From contig NZ_QGGZ01000015.1 in assembly GCF_003148825.1 (NCBI RefSeq), positions 124,001-188,000 on the forward strand: a DNA stretch of 64,000 nt, written 5' to 3'. The notes beneath the pieces were generated by a model. It was not told where the DNA came from. It was given only the letters and a program-made list of their open reading frames with translations, and did no database searches. This DNA comes from Streptomyces sp. CG 926. GTDB taxonomy: Bacteria > Actinomycetota > Actinomycetes > Streptomycetales > Streptomycetaceae. Position numbers and translations under genes: made by a program. The first letter of the stretch is position 1. Each line of letters opens with the position of its first letter. Shown piece by piece: positions 43,389-52,127 of this stretch.

Positions 43389-44543
43389 ATGAAGCGGAAA
43401 TCGACGCCGGACCCCGGCACGGAAGACGAGAGTCCGGACATCGGGGTGCACGCCGGTGCCGGCGCCGGTCCCGACAGCCACGTGCGCGACCGCGCGCCCG
43501 ACCGGCCCACCGATCTGCCGAAACGATCCTGGCGTGCCGTGCTGCGCGGCACGGCGAAGGAGTTCCAGAGCGACGAGCTGGCCGACCGCGCGGCGGCCCT
43601 GACCTACTACGGGGTGCTCGCACTCTTCCCCGCCCTCCTCGTCCTCGTGTCCCTGCTGGGCATCGCCGGCGACTCGGTGACCCAGCGGGTGCTGGACGAC
43701 CTGCGAAAGCTGGCGCCCGGCTCGGTCCGGGACGTGATCGGCGACGCCCTGACGCAGCTGCAGGGCCGCAGCGGACTCGGCTCACTAGTGGCCGTCTTCG
43801 GCCTGATCGTCGCCCTGTGGTCCGCGTCCGGCTACGTCGCGGCCTTCATCCGCGCCTCGAACGCCGTCTACGACGTGCCCGAGGGCCGCTCGGTGTGGAA
43901 GATCCTTCCACTGCGCCTGGCCCTGACCGTCACGCTGATGCTCCTGGCGTGTGCGAGCGCGCTGATCGTGGTCTTCAGCGGGGGCCTGGCCCGAAGGGCC
44001 GGCGAGGCGCTCGGCGTGGGTGACGCCGGGCTCACCGCGTGGTCGATCGCCAAGTGGCCGGTCCTGGTCCTCCTCGTCACGATCATGATCGCGCTGCTGT
44101 ACTGGGCCGCTCCGAACGCCAAGGGGCGCGGCTTCGCGTGGGTCACCCCCGGCAGCTTCCTGGCGTTGGCGATCTGGATGGTCACCTCGGCCGGCTTCGC
44201 CGTCTACGTCGCGAACTTCGCGTCCTACAACAAGACGTACGGCACCGTCGCGGGCGTGATCGTCTTCCTGGTGTGGCTGTGGATCACCAACCTCGCCATC
44301 CTCCTCGGTCTGGAGTTCGACGCGGAACTGACCCGCCAACGGGCGATCGCGGGAGGCCTGGACGAACACGAGGAGCCGTATGTGCGCCCCCGCGACACCA
44401 AGGCGTGGAGCGACGAGGACCGTCGCCGCATGGAGGGATCTTCCGTCCCGTGCGGCGACGGGGTACGAGACGCATCCGATCGACGTGAGAACGAGGTGGA
44501 GAGCAGTGGCCACGATCGAACAGAGGAGTCGTCCCGCCGATGA
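43389..44543 (+). CDS. YihY/virulence factor BrkB family membrane protein
   Basis: 384-residue membrane protein. After a charged N-terminus, the YihY domain starts RAAALTYYGVLALFPALLVL and holds about six TM helices, ending VIVFLVWLWITNLAILLGLE FDAEL in the family's characteristic helix. The C-terminal tail is charged. Family members are implicated in envelope integrity; the old link to RNase BN was an error. The start at ATG 43389 has only a weak ribosome site. The 3' end overlaps the next gene by 38 bases in another frame, so translation is coupled. Confidence 0.9.
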   Translation: MKRKSTPDPGTEDESPDIGVHAGAGAGPDSHVRDRAPDRPTDLPKRSWRAVLRGTAKEFQSDELADRAAALTYYGVLALFPALLVLVSLLGIAGDSVTQRVLDDLRKLAPGSVRDVIGDALTQLQGRSGLGSLVAVFGLIVALWSASGYVAAFIRASNAVYDVPEGRSVWKILPLRLALTVTLMLLACASALIVVFSGGLARRAGEALGVGDAGLTAWSIAKWPVLVLLVTIMIALLYWAAPNAKGRGFAWVTPGSFLALAIWMVTSAGFAVYVANFASYNKTYGTVAGVIVFLVWLWITNLAILLGLEFDAELTRQRAIAGGLDEHEEPYVRPRDTKAWSDEDRRRMEGSSVPCGDGVRDASDRRENEVESSGHDRTEESSRR

Positions 44544-44919
44544 TTCGGTGAGCGTGCTGGTCTCGCGGGCGTCCCAGCAGATCTCGGAGCTGGTGCACCA
44601 GGAGATGCAGCTCGCGCGGGTGGAGATGACACGGAAGTCGAAGCGGTACGGGACGGGCGGAGGTCTGTTCGGCGGAGCCGGGCTCCTCGGCGTCCTGGCG
44701 GCCCAGGCCCTGGTCGTGGCGGGAATCGCGGCGCTGGCTCTGGTGCTTCCCGTCTGGGCCTCGGCGCTGATCGCCACCGCCGTGCTGGCCGTGGGCGCCG
44801 CCGTGGTGGCGATGGCGGGCAAGCGGCAGATCGCGAAGGCCGGTACGCCGGCGCCCGAGCAGACGATGGAGAGCCTGAAGGCCGACGTCGCCGAGATCAG
44901 GGAGAAGGCACACCGATGA
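44506..44919 (+). CDS. Phage holin-like (Act_PHX / holin-X) family protein
   Basis: 137-residue protein. It has an N-terminal amphipathic helix (SRASQQISELVHQEMQLARV) and two TM helices (LGVLAAQALVVAGIAALALVL, ASALIATAVLAVGAAVVAM), typical of the actinobacterial putative holin-X superfamily (PF07332). Despite the name, chromosomal members are not phage lysis proteins; the role is unknown. GTG 44506 follows GGAG. It is the second gene in a four-gene operon of overlapping genes. Confidence 0.88.
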   Translation: MATIEQRSRPADDSVSVLVSRASQQISELVHQEMQLARVEMTRKSKRYGTGGGLFGGAGLLGVLAAQALVVAGIAALALVLPVWASALIATAVLAVGAAVVAMAGKRQIAKAGTPAPEQTMESLKADVAEIREKAHR

Positions 44920-45275
44920 CCGGCCGGTCCCACGACGCACGACGCACCGCCGACGAACCCTCTCCGGAGGAACTGCGGGAACGGATCGAGCACACCCGCG
45001 ATCAACTCGGCCGCACCGTCGAAGCCCTGGCCGCGAAGGCCGACGTAGCGGCCCAGGCCCGGCAGAAGACGGCCGCCGTGAAGGAGCAGGCAACGGAGAA
45101 GGCCACCCTGGTGACAGGCCGGATTCGGGGCGGGGTCGAACATGTGGCGCACCTGGCGGCGGAGAAGACACCCGACCCTGTCCTCGACAAGGCGGGCCGG
45201 GCCGCACTGATCACGGTCGGCGCCGCGCTGATCGTGTTCCTGCTGGTGCGGGGCAACCGGAGGAGGCACCGATGA
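44916..45275 (+). CDS. DUF3618 domain protein
   Basis: 119-residue protein. The N-terminal helix ELRERIEHTRDQLGRTVEAL followed by AAKADVAAQARQK is the DUF3618 signature. A coiled amphipathic region leads to one C-terminal TM helix (ALITVGAALIVFLLV) and a basic tail. It may bind or curve membranes, as inference. ATGA overlap with the gene before and the gene after. Confidence 0.92.
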   Translation: MTGRSHDARRTADEPSPEELRERIEHTRDQLGRTVEALAAKADVAAQARQKTAAVKEQATEKATLVTGRIRGGVEHVAHLAAEKTPDPVLDKAGRAALITVGAALIVFLLVRGNRRRHR

Positions 45276-45538
45276 GGGCGTCGGCGATCGCGTACAAGCC
45301 GGTCGGGTTGGCGTTGGGCGCCCTCAGCGGCGCGCTCGCCGGACTGGTGTTCAAGGAGGTCTGGAAGCTGATCGAAGGGGCCGAGGACGCGCCCGCGGCG
45401 ACCGACGAGGACCGCTCATGGCGGGAGATCCTGATCGCTGCGGCCCTGCAGGGCGCGATCTTCGCAGCCGTCAAGGCTGCCGTCGACCGCTCCGGTGCGG
45501 TGGCGACGCGGCGCGTCACGGGCACATGGCCCGGCTGA
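45272..45538 (+). CDS. DUF4235 domain protein
   Basis: 88-residue membrane-associated protein of DUF4235, with two hydrophobic segments: AYKPVGLALGALSGALAGLVF and IAAALQGAIFAAVKAAVD. The pair DUF3618-DUF4235 is a recurring actinobacterial neighbourhood. The ATG overlaps the previous stop. Last gene of the operon; a hairpin follows 65 bases later. Confidence 0.92.
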   Translation: MRASAIAYKPVGLALGALSGALAGLVFKEVWKLIEGAEDAPAATDEDRSWREILIAAALQGAIFAAVKAAVDRSGAVATRRVTGTWPG

Positions 45539-45603
45539 CCCGGGCGGTCTCGGCCCTGACCCGGGCGGTGTAGGCAGTGGAGCCGAGGCCGCCGCGGTGA
45601 CGC

Positions 45604-45631
45604 CGCTGCCAGGCCGACCGGCCTGGCAGCG
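45604..45631. terminator. Terminator hairpin, 12-bp stem
   Basis: CGCTGCCAGGCC (45604-45615) pairs with GGCCTGGCAGCG (45620-45631) around GACC. It lies between the DUF4235 gene and the convergent His-rich peptide gene and can serve both. Confidence 0.75.
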
Positions 45632-45655
45632 ATCCTCTGAGGACGTGGCGGGCGG

Positions 45656-45901
45656 TCAGTGCTCGCGCCCCGGACGGCGCCGTTCGGGTGCGGGCCCGTC
45701 GCCGGCCCCCGGCCGGTCCAAGCGGCTCGCCTCGTCCGTGTCCGCTGCCCGTACGGTGCGCTCGTCCTCCGCGGACGCCTTGGGGCCGGGTGCGGTGGGG
45801 GATGCCCCGCGACGTCGCCGCTCGTCGCGGTCGTGCTCGTGGTCGTGCTCGTGGTCATGGTGGTGGAGCGGGGCGCCGCCGGCGCCGCCTTGGTCTTCCA
45901 T
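45656..45901 (-). CDS. Small His/Asp-rich protein
   Basis: 81-residue hydrophilic protein with a striking metal-binding-like stretch near the N-terminus, APLHHHDHEHDHEHDRDE, followed by an Arg/Glu/Pro-rich disordered tail. AGGAGG eight bases before the ATG argues that it is real. The His-rich stretch could bind nickel, zinc or copper; the CopC-CopD and DUF1775 genes lie about 4-6 kb away, though that link is only suggestive. No known family. Confidence 0.7.
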   Translation of the reverse strand: MEDQGGAGGAPLHHHDHEHDHEHDRDERRRRGASPTAPGPKASAEDERTVRAADTDEASRLDRPGAGDGPAPERRRPGREH

Positions 45902-46009
45902 GGCGCGAACCTCCTGTGCCGTGCGTGGGATCCCCCGAGCGGCGGCTGCCCGAACTCCGCCACCGGAAACCCGACCACCCGCAAACGCCTGACACCCGGG
46001 CGTCGTGCC

Positions 46010-46426
46010 TCATTCCGGGCATCGGATGCTGTCGAGGAACCCGTCGATGTCCCAGGACTCGGATCCCCGGGCCACCAACCCGTAGGACTGCTCCAGGAAG
46101 CAGCTCACCTGCGCGCAGTCCACGATCAGCACCGCCGACTCGTAGCCGGCCGGTGTGTCTCCCCACAGCTGCATGACCAGGGTGTGCTGTCCGCCCGTCC
46201 ACCGGGGGCGGAGGCTGATGTCGCCTTCTCCCACGGGCCGGCGCACCCCCTCGGCCAGCATGTCCCGCTCGAAGTGCCACGGGGTGGGACTTTCGTCGTC
46301 CAGCATGAAGTCGAACCGGACCGCGTAGGGGTCGGACGTGTCGTAGACGGCCCGCGTCGGTACCGGCAGGAGGCTGTCGGCCACGGCGAGGTGCGTCGAG
46401 ATCGTGTCGGAGAGCGAGGACAGCAA
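46010..46426 (-). CDS. SsgA-like (SALP) sporulation/cell-division protein
   Basis: 138-residue SsgA family protein, found only in morphologically complex actinomycetes, where members position cell division or control septum peptidoglycan. It shows the family's TRAVYDTSDPYAVRFDF, PTPWHFERDMLAEGVRRP, GEGDISLRPR and a C-terminal LEQSYGLVARGSESWDID. The TTG at 46426 has GGAGG five bases upstream; earlier starts lack one. It is a member outside the core SsgB, SsgR or SsgG set as far as I can tell. Single gene on its strand. Confidence 0.9.
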   Translation of the reverse strand: MLSSLSDTISTHLAVADSLLPVPTRAVYDTSDPYAVRFDFMLDDESPTPWHFERDMLAEGVRRPVGEGDISLRPRWTGGQHTLVMQLWGDTPAGYESAVLIVDCAQVSCFLEQSYGLVARGSESWDIDGFLDSIRCPE

Positions 46427-46549
46427 GGGGACCTCCACAAGACAACAGGTGATCTCCTCGCGTACCCGCCGAACCCACCCGGCATTCCGCCCCCGCCGTG
46501 TGAATCGCCCGACGCGGTTGACGGTCGGGGGCCGGGACACACGTGCGGT

Positions 46550-47311
46550 GTGCTGAACATACTTCTCCTCGTCCTGCTCGGGGTGCTCGCGGTGGTGGCC
46601 GTCCACGACCTCGTGCAGCGCCGACACTCCCTCCTGCGGAACTACCCGCTGCTGGGGCGCCTGCGGTTCGCCCTGGAGGCCCTCCGCCCGGAGATACAGC
46701 AGTACTTCATCGAGCGGAACTTCGACGGCCGCCCCTTCGACCGGGACACCCGCAGCATCGTCTACGAACGTGCCAAGGGCACCGACGACGACGAGCCCTT
46801 CGGTACCGAACGCGATCTCGACCTGGCCGGCAGCGAATACCTCACCCCGTCCATGGCTCCGCGACCGGTGCGCGTCGATCCGCCCCGGGTCCGGATCGGC
46901 GGCCCCGGCTGCACCAAGCCCTACGACATGGCCCTGCTCAACGTCTCGGCGATGAGCTTCGGCTCGCTGTCCGCGAACGCCGTCCGTGCCCTCAACACCG
47001 GTGCCCGGCTGGGCGGCTTCGCCCAGGACCGGCGGCGGGCCCGTGCCGTCGACGTCGGCGACAAGTCGCGGCGCGTCGAGCGCTACCAGAAGGCCACCGT
47101 CCTGAGCGCCCTTCGGATCATGGCGGCGATGGGCGTCGACGGCCCGTCCGAGCTGCGTCCCCACCAACTGCTCCAACGGGTCGACCCGTACACCGTGCGC
47201 TCGTACGCCGAACTGCACGAATGGCTCACCCCCGGACAACTGCTCGCATCAGTGCCCGACACCTGGGCATCCGACTGGCGGGCGGCCGACCCCGACCGCT
47301 TCACCCACTGA
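46550..47311 (+). CDS. FMN-binding glutamate synthase family protein with a large internal in-frame deletion
   Basis: 253 residues. The N-terminal TM helix and YPLLGRLRFALEALRPEIQQ, IVYERAKG, and NVSAMSFGSLSANAVRALN are typical of the glutamate-synthase-like (GltS domain) family. At GGFAQD the sequence jumps directly to RRRARAVDVGDKSRRV, which in full-length relatives follows the Cys cluster and FMN site about 250 residues later. So the whole catalytic core is missing although the frame stays open. The protein is very likely inactive. The C-terminus (QKATVLSALRIMAAMGVDGP, then LRPHQLLQRV) is intact. The gene ends 21 bases before poxB, suggesting an operon. Confidence 0.8.
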   Translation: MLNILLLVLLGVLAVVAVHDLVQRRHSLLRNYPLLGRLRFALEALRPEIQQYFIERNFDGRPFDRDTRSIVYERAKGTDDDEPFGTERDLDLAGSEYLTPSMAPRPVRVDPPRVRIGGPGCTKPYDMALLNVSAMSFGSLSANAVRALNTGARLGGFAQDRRRARAVDVGDKSRRVERYQKATVLSALRIMAAMGVDGPSELRPHQLLQRVDPYTVRSYAELHEWLTPGQLLASVPDTWASDWRAADPDRFTH

Positions 47312-47332
47312 GACCGAGGGAAGGACACTCCC

Positions 47333-49060
47333 GTGGCACGCACCGTGGCCCGCGTGATCGTCGACGCACTGGAGGAACTGGGCGTCCGGCACGTCTTCGG
47401 CGTCGTCGGCGACGCACTGAACCCCCTGACCGACGCGATCCGCACCACCGACGGCCTCACCTGGGTCGGCTGTCGGCACGAAGAGGCCGCCGCCTTCGCG
47501 GCGGGGGCGCAGTCACAGCTCTCCGGCACCCTCGGCGTGTGCATGGGTACGGTCGGACCCGGATCCGTACACCTCCTCAACGGGCTCTACGACGCCGCCA
47601 AGAGCCGCACCCCGGTCCTCGCCATCTGCGGACAGGTACCGCTCGCCGAGATGGGCAGCGACTACTTCCAGGAGGTCGACAACGACCTGCTGTTCCGCGA
47701 CGTCGCCGTCCACCGGGCCACCGTCACCTCCCCGGACCAGATGCCGCGGATGCTGGAGACCGCCGTACGCGCCGCCGTGACCCGGGGCGGCGTCGCCGTA
47801 CTGACCGTGCCCGGCGATCTCGGCGACCAGGAGCTGACCGACGACCGCCCGGCGCGCTTCACCCTGGAGCGGGCCGTCACCCGGCCCGACGAGCCGGCCC
47901 TGGCTGAGGCCGCCGAACTCCTGAACGCGGCCTCCCGCGTCACCCTGCTCGTCGGCCGCGGAGCCCGCGACGCCCGCACCGAAGTCCTCCGGACCGCGGA
48001 CCTGCTCTCCGCCCCCATGGTGCTCACGCTCAAGGCGAAGGAGGGCTTCGAGGGCGACAACCCCTTCCAGGTCGGCCAGACCGGCCTGATCGGCAACCCC
48101 GCCGCCTCCCACGCCCTCGACCACGGCGACGTACTCCTCATGCTGGGCACCGACTTCCCCTACCGGGAGTGGTATCCGAAGGACTGCAAGGTGGTCCAGA
48201 TCGACGCCCGCGAGGAGCACCTGGGGCGCCGGGTCCCCGTGGACGTGGGCCTCGCCGGCGACGTGGGCGCCACCCTGCGCGCCCTGCTCCCGCTGCTGAA
48301 GGAGGTCCCGGACCGCGCGCATCTGGACGACGCCCGGGAGAGGTTCCTGCGCTGGGAGGAGGGCGGGCGCCGGCTGGCCGACCCGGGCCACGAGCGCCGC
48401 TGGACCGGCAAGCTGCGCGCGGTACTGGACAACCCGGACCACGAGATCCGGCCGGAGGCGCTGGCCGCCGCCGTCGACGCGTACGCGGCCGAGGACGCCG
48501 TCTTCACCTCCGACACCGGTATGGCCACCGTCTGGCTCTCCCGTTTCGTGGCCATGCGGGGAACCAGGCGCCTGATCGGCTCGTACAACCTCGGCTCGAT
48601 GGCCAACGCCATGCCCCAGGCGATCGGCGCCCAGCTGTGGGCACCCGACCGCCAGATCGTCGCCTTCTGCGGTGACGGCGGCCTCGGCATGCTGCTCGGC
48701 GACCTGATGACCTTGGCGACGTACCGGCTGCCGGTGAAGTTGGTCGTCTTCGACAACCGCCGGCTCGGCATGGTCAAGCTGGAACAGGAGCAGGCGGGCC
48801 TGCCCGAATTCGGTACGGAGCTGGACAACCCCGACTTCGCCGCCGTCGCCACCGCACTCGGCCTCACCGGGATCCGCGTCACCGATCCGGCCGACCTCCA
48901 CGACAGTGTGCGCCGGGCGCTCGACACCCCGGGCCCGGTCCTGCTGGACGTGCTGACCAACCCGGAGGAAGTGGCCGTACCCGGCAAGCCGACCGTGGCG
49001 CAGGGATGGGGCTTCGCCATCGCCAAGGTGAAGGAGATCCTCCCGACCCGCGAGAACTGA
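47333..49060 (+). CDS. poxB: Pyruvate oxidase/dehydrogenase (quinone), ThDP-dependent
   Basis: 575-residue ThDP/FAD enzyme of the PoxB type that oxidises pyruvate to acetate and CO2. N-terminal Pyr domain with catalytic Glu in GCRHEEAAAFAAGA, central FAD/NAD-like domain (VTLLVGRGARDARTE), C-terminal PP domain with the ThDP motif FCGDGGLGMLLGDLMTLATY to FDNRR. The conserved VFGVVGDALNPL begins the chain. GTG 47333 has GGAAGGA upstream. It follows the truncated glutamate-synthase-type gene by 21 bases. Acetolactate synthase-like or sulfoacetaldehyde activity is a less likely alternative. Confidence 0.9.
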   Translation: MARTVARVIVDALEELGVRHVFGVVGDALNPLTDAIRTTDGLTWVGCRHEEAAAFAAGAQSQLSGTLGVCMGTVGPGSVHLLNGLYDAAKSRTPVLAICGQVPLAEMGSDYFQEVDNDLLFRDVAVHRATVTSPDQMPRMLETAVRAAVTRGGVAVLTVPGDLGDQELTDDRPARFTLERAVTRPDEPALAEAAELLNAASRVTLLVGRGARDARTEVLRTADLLSAPMVLTLKAKEGFEGDNPFQVGQTGLIGNPAASHALDHGDVLLMLGTDFPYREWYPKDCKVVQIDAREEHLGRRVPVDVGLAGDVGATLRALLPLLKEVPDRAHLDDARERFLRWEEGGRRLADPGHERRWTGKLRAVLDNPDHEIRPEALAAAVDAYAAEDAVFTSDTGMATVWLSRFVAMRGTRRLIGSYNLGSMANAMPQAIGAQLWAPDRQIVAFCGDGGLGMLLGDLMTLATYRLPVKLVVFDNRRLGMVKLEQEQAGLPEFGTELDNPDFAAVATALGLTGIRVTDPADLHDSVRRALDTPGPVLLDVLTNPEEVAVPGKPTVAQGWGFAIAKVKEILPTREN

Positions 49061-49348
49061 GGGGAAGGGGGCGGTTGCACAGATCGTTCGACGGTCGCAA
49101 GGGCCCCGTACAGGGAAAACGACCCGAGTCGAGCCTTCCACGCTGTCTTTAGCCGAAGTTGCTCAAACGGCTCGGTCACCCGGCCGGCGGCACTATCGTC
49201 CACATCTCTCCACCCACACCAGCCGGCCCGCCAAAGTCCGCCCCTGTCGCCCCCGGTGACACACGCCGTCCGACAAGCTCCCTCGCACCACCGAGTTCCG
49301 GGCGGCGGTGTCACCTCCGACGACCGCCACTTCGGAGACTGTGCCTAC

Positions 49349-51307
49349 ATGCCCAGTGGATCGCCTCCCACCAAGAGGCCGTTGACCGTCCTGGTCCTGG
49401 TCGCCGCCGTACTCGCCCTGCTCCTCGTCGGGGCGAGTACGGCCTCCGCGCACGCCGGACTGAGCGGCTCCGACCCTGCGGACGGCAGTGTCCTGAAGAC
49501 CGAGCCGCAACACGTCACGCTCACCTTCACCGAGTCGGTCAGCTTCTCCGACGACTCGCTGAGAGTGCTGTCGCCGAAGAACGAGCGCGTGAACCCGCGT
49601 CCCGCGCAGCACGTGGACGGCAAGGACAACACCGCACGGGTGGACCTGTCCGGCAAGCTGCCCCAGGGCACCTACACGGTGGCATGGCGGGTGGTATCCG
49701 CCGACGGCCATCCGATCTCCGGCGCGTTCGTCTTCTCCATCGGGCAGCCGTCCGAGACCGCCGCCGTGGTGGCGACCGACTCACCGGACGAGACGGCGGT
49801 CGGCCGCCTGTACGGGGTCCTTCGCTACGTCGCCTACAGCGGACTGGCCCTCCTCGTGGGAGCCGCCGCCTTCGTCCTCGTGTGTTGGCCCACCGCGGGC
49901 GCGACACGTCCGGTGCGCAGGCTGCTGACCGTCGGGTGGGTGGCACTGACGGCCGCCACGGTGGCCCTGGTGCTGCTGCGAGCTCCCTACGAGACGGCCG
50001 GCTCGGTGACCTCGGCGTTCGACCCGGCCCAGCTGGGCCGGACCGTCACCGGCAGATCCGGCGGCGCTCTGGTGGCACGGCTCGTACTGCTGGCGGTCGC
50101 CGCCGTGTGGTTCAAGCGGTCGACCCGACGGCTCGACCGTGCTGACGGCGCACAGCCGCCGGAACTCGGGAGCGGGGTCCGGCCGGCCGCCGCGGCGCTC
50201 GCCGTGGCCCTGGCGGTGACCTGGGCCTTCGCGGAACATGCGGCCGCCGGTAGGCAGGTGGTGCTGGCCATGCCCGCCGCCGTTCTGCACCTGCTGGCCA
50301 TGGGGGTCTGGCTGGGCGGCCTGATCACGCTGCTGCTCCTCCTGCGCCGCCGGGGACCCGACAGCCAGGACATCCCCGCGTCCGCGATCGCCCGCTTCTC
50401 CACCCTGGCCTTCAGGGCCGTGGCCGTACTGGTCGGCACCGGGGTGTACCAGTCCTGGCGGCAGGTCGGTTCGTGGGAAGCGCTGGCCGGCACGGTGTAC
50501 GGCAGGACCCTCCTGGTGAAGGTCGCCGTCGTGGTCCTGGTGCTGTGGGCGGCCTCGTTCTCCCGCCGCTGGACCGCCCGACTCGTCCACGAGGCGTCGC
50601 CGATCAGGAAGAGGGCGAGGGCGGCCGCCGCCGAGCGGGTGCGGGTCGCCCAGACCGTGGGCGCGCCCACCGCCGCGGCGGGAGCGGACCTCGACACCGC
50701 ACCCGACGCGCCCGCCGGGGACGCGTCGAGCGACGACAGCGGCGGCAGCGACCACGGCGACCACAGCGACGACGCAGGCGCCGCGGAGCCGCCGGCTTCC
50801 GAGGCCGATACCTACCGGCGCGGTCTGCGCCGCATGGTGACCGTCGAAGCCGTACTCGGTGTCGTGGTCCTCGTGGTCACCACCGTGCTCACCGGCACGC
50901 AGCCCAGCCGAGCCGCCGGTGAGCGGGCCGCGGCGGTGGCCGCCGCGGCGGATCCGGGGGTGAAGGTGCTCACGGTGCCCTTCGACATGGGCACCGCCAA
51001 TCACCAGGGCACGGTGCAGATCACGCTGGCGCCGGGGCGCGTCGGGGAGAACACGGTCGAGGCCGTCGTCTTCAGCGCCGACGGCGGTCTCGCCTCCGTG
51101 CCGGAACTCCGCCTCACGCTCACCCAGGAAGAGCTGGGGATCGGCCCGCTCGACGCCAAGCTCAAGAACCAGAAGGGCTACTGGGCCGCCTACGACCTCC
51201 GGCTGCCGATGCCCGGCGAGTGGACCCTGAACATCACGGTCCGCACCACCGACATCGACCAGGTCACCGTGCGCGAGACCGTCCGCATCACGTCGGTGGC
51301 GGGGTGA
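49349..51307 (+). CDS. CopC-CopD fusion, copper resistance/uptake membrane protein
   Basis: 652-residue fusion. Signal peptide to about residue 30; the CopC beta-barrel (about 31-125) begins at AHAGLSGSDPADGS, where the N-terminal His would coordinate Cu(II), and includes GTYTVAWRVVSADGHPISG. The CopD domain follows with about eight TM helices (GLALLVGAAAFVLVC, VLALAVTW-type and VTVEAVLGVVVLVVTTVLTG). A His/Asp-rich loop (SDHGDHSDD) lies before the last TM and could bind metal. The C-terminal domain resembles the extracytoplasmic part of such fusions. It likely acts in copper uptake or supply. A DUF1775 gene follows in the opposite direction. Confidence 0.92.
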   Translation: MPSGSPPTKRPLTVLVLVAAVLALLLVGASTASAHAGLSGSDPADGSVLKTEPQHVTLTFTESVSFSDDSLRVLSPKNERVNPRPAQHVDGKDNTARVDLSGKLPQGTYTVAWRVVSADGHPISGAFVFSIGQPSETAAVVATDSPDETAVGRLYGVLRYVAYSGLALLVGAAAFVLVCWPTAGATRPVRRLLTVGWVALTAATVALVLLRAPYETAGSVTSAFDPAQLGRTVTGRSGGALVARLVLLAVAAVWFKRSTRRLDRADGAQPPELGSGVRPAAAALAVALAVTWAFAEHAAAGRQVVLAMPAAVLHLLAMGVWLGGLITLLLLLRRRGPDSQDIPASAIARFSTLAFRAVAVLVGTGVYQSWRQVGSWEALAGTVYGRTLLVKVAVVVLVLWAASFSRRWTARLVHEASPIRKRARAAAAERVRVAQTVGAPTAAAGADLDTAPDAPAGDASSDDSGGSDHGDHSDDAGAAEPPASEADTYRRGLRRMVTVEAVLGVVVLVVTTVLTGTQPSRAAGERAAAVAAAADPGVKVLTVPFDMGTANHQGTVQITLAPGRVGENTVEAVVFSADGGLASVPELRLTLTQEELGIGPLDAKLKNQKGYWAAYDLRLPMPGEWTLNITVRTTDIDQVTVRETVRITSVAG

Positions 51308-51340
51308 CCCGCTACGGACCTGCCGGACCTGCCGGACCTG

Positions 51341-51386
51341 CGGTCGGGGTCGGTGCACGGCATACGCCGCACACCGGCCCCGACCG
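51341..51386. terminator. Terminator hairpin between CopCD and DUF1775 genes
   Basis: CGGTCGGGGTCGGTG (51341-51355) pairs with CACCGGCCCCGACCG (51372-51386), with one G-T pair. It is preceded by three tandem copies of the 9-base unit GGACCTGCC at about 51317-51342. It serves both convergent genes. Confidence 0.65.
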
Positions 51387-51392
51387 GTCCTG

Positions 51393-52127
51393 TCAGGCCT
51401 GGCTACGGTTGCGGCGTACCCACCAGAAGGTGCCGGCGGCGGCGAGCAGGAGTACGGCCGCGATCACGCCCACGACGGCCCCGGTGCTGCTGCCCGCAGC
51501 CTGCTCGCCGGTCGCCCGCTCGCTCGCGGCCGCCACCGGAGCGGCCGAGGCGGCCGCGGCCGGCGGCTGTGCGGAGGGAAGGACCGCGCTCGGCGACGCG
51601 GACGGCGAGGGGGCGAGCGGCTCGGCACCGGGGGCCGCCGCTTCGAGCTTCAGCACAGGGGCGGGGTTGTCGACCTTCTCGCCGTCGGTGGGCACCTCGA
51701 TCCAGCGGGCCACCTTCCCGTCGCCGTAGGTCTCCAGGGTCTTGAAGGCCAGGGACTTCTCGTCGGGCAACTGGCGCACGGTGACGCTGTACTCGGCGTC
51801 CGTGCCGGTCGCCAGCGCCGGGCCGCCGATCGCGTACCCGTCCGGCGTGGCCGTCAGTTTCCATTCCTTCGGCGCGTCCTTCAGCGTGACGGCGTCCGGT
51901 GCGATGCCCTTCGGCAGCACCACCCGCAACTCCGAGATGCCCGCCGTCTCCGACTCGGCCTCCGAGGAGAAGGACAGCGTCACGTTCTCGGCGAGTGCGC
52001 GCGGGTCGGAGGCCGTGACTTCGGCGTGCGCGGCGGCCGGGCCGGCGGCCACCCCCACGACCACCAGGGCGCCGACGGCCGCGATACCCAGCCGGCGGAG
52101 CTGGGGACGCATGTGTGTTCCGGTCAT
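51393..52127 (-). CDS. YcnI-like DUF1775 copper-associated protein
   Basis: 244-residue secreted membrane-anchored protein. Signal peptide (LRRLGIAAVGALVVVGVAAG, AHA-like cleavage). Mature N-terminus HAEVTASDPRALAENVTLS matches DUF1775/YcnI, whose His ligands bind copper. A Pro/Ser-rich linker and one C-terminal TM (GVIAAVLLLAAAGTFWWV) with a basic end follow. ATG 52127 has GAGGG nine bases upstream. The frame is open without a stop from 52841, so the upstream membrane ORF runs straight into this one. Convergent with CopCD; both likely belong to one copper-handling locus. Confidence 0.9.
   Translation of the reverse strand: MTGTHMRPQLRRLGIAAVGALVVVGVAAGPAAAHAEVTASDPRALAENVTLSFSSEAESETAGISELRVVLPKGIAPDAVTLKDAPKEWKLTATPDGYAIGGPALATGTDAEYSVTVRQLPDEKSLAFKTLETYGDGKVARWIEVPTDGEKVDNPAPVLKLEAAAPGAEPLAPSPSASPSAVLPSAQPPAAAASAAPVAAASERATGEQAAGSSTGAVVGVIAAVLLLAAAGTFWWVRRNRSQA

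Noticed and set aside
44506..44919. The holin-like gene as evidence of a prophage
   Set aside because: No integrase, capsid, tail or lysin genes are present. Chromosomal holin-X proteins with DUF3618 and DUF4235 are ordinary in actinobacteria.
51316..51342. Three tandem copies of GGACCTGCC
   Set aside because: Too short to be a regulated repeat; probably slippage next to the terminator.
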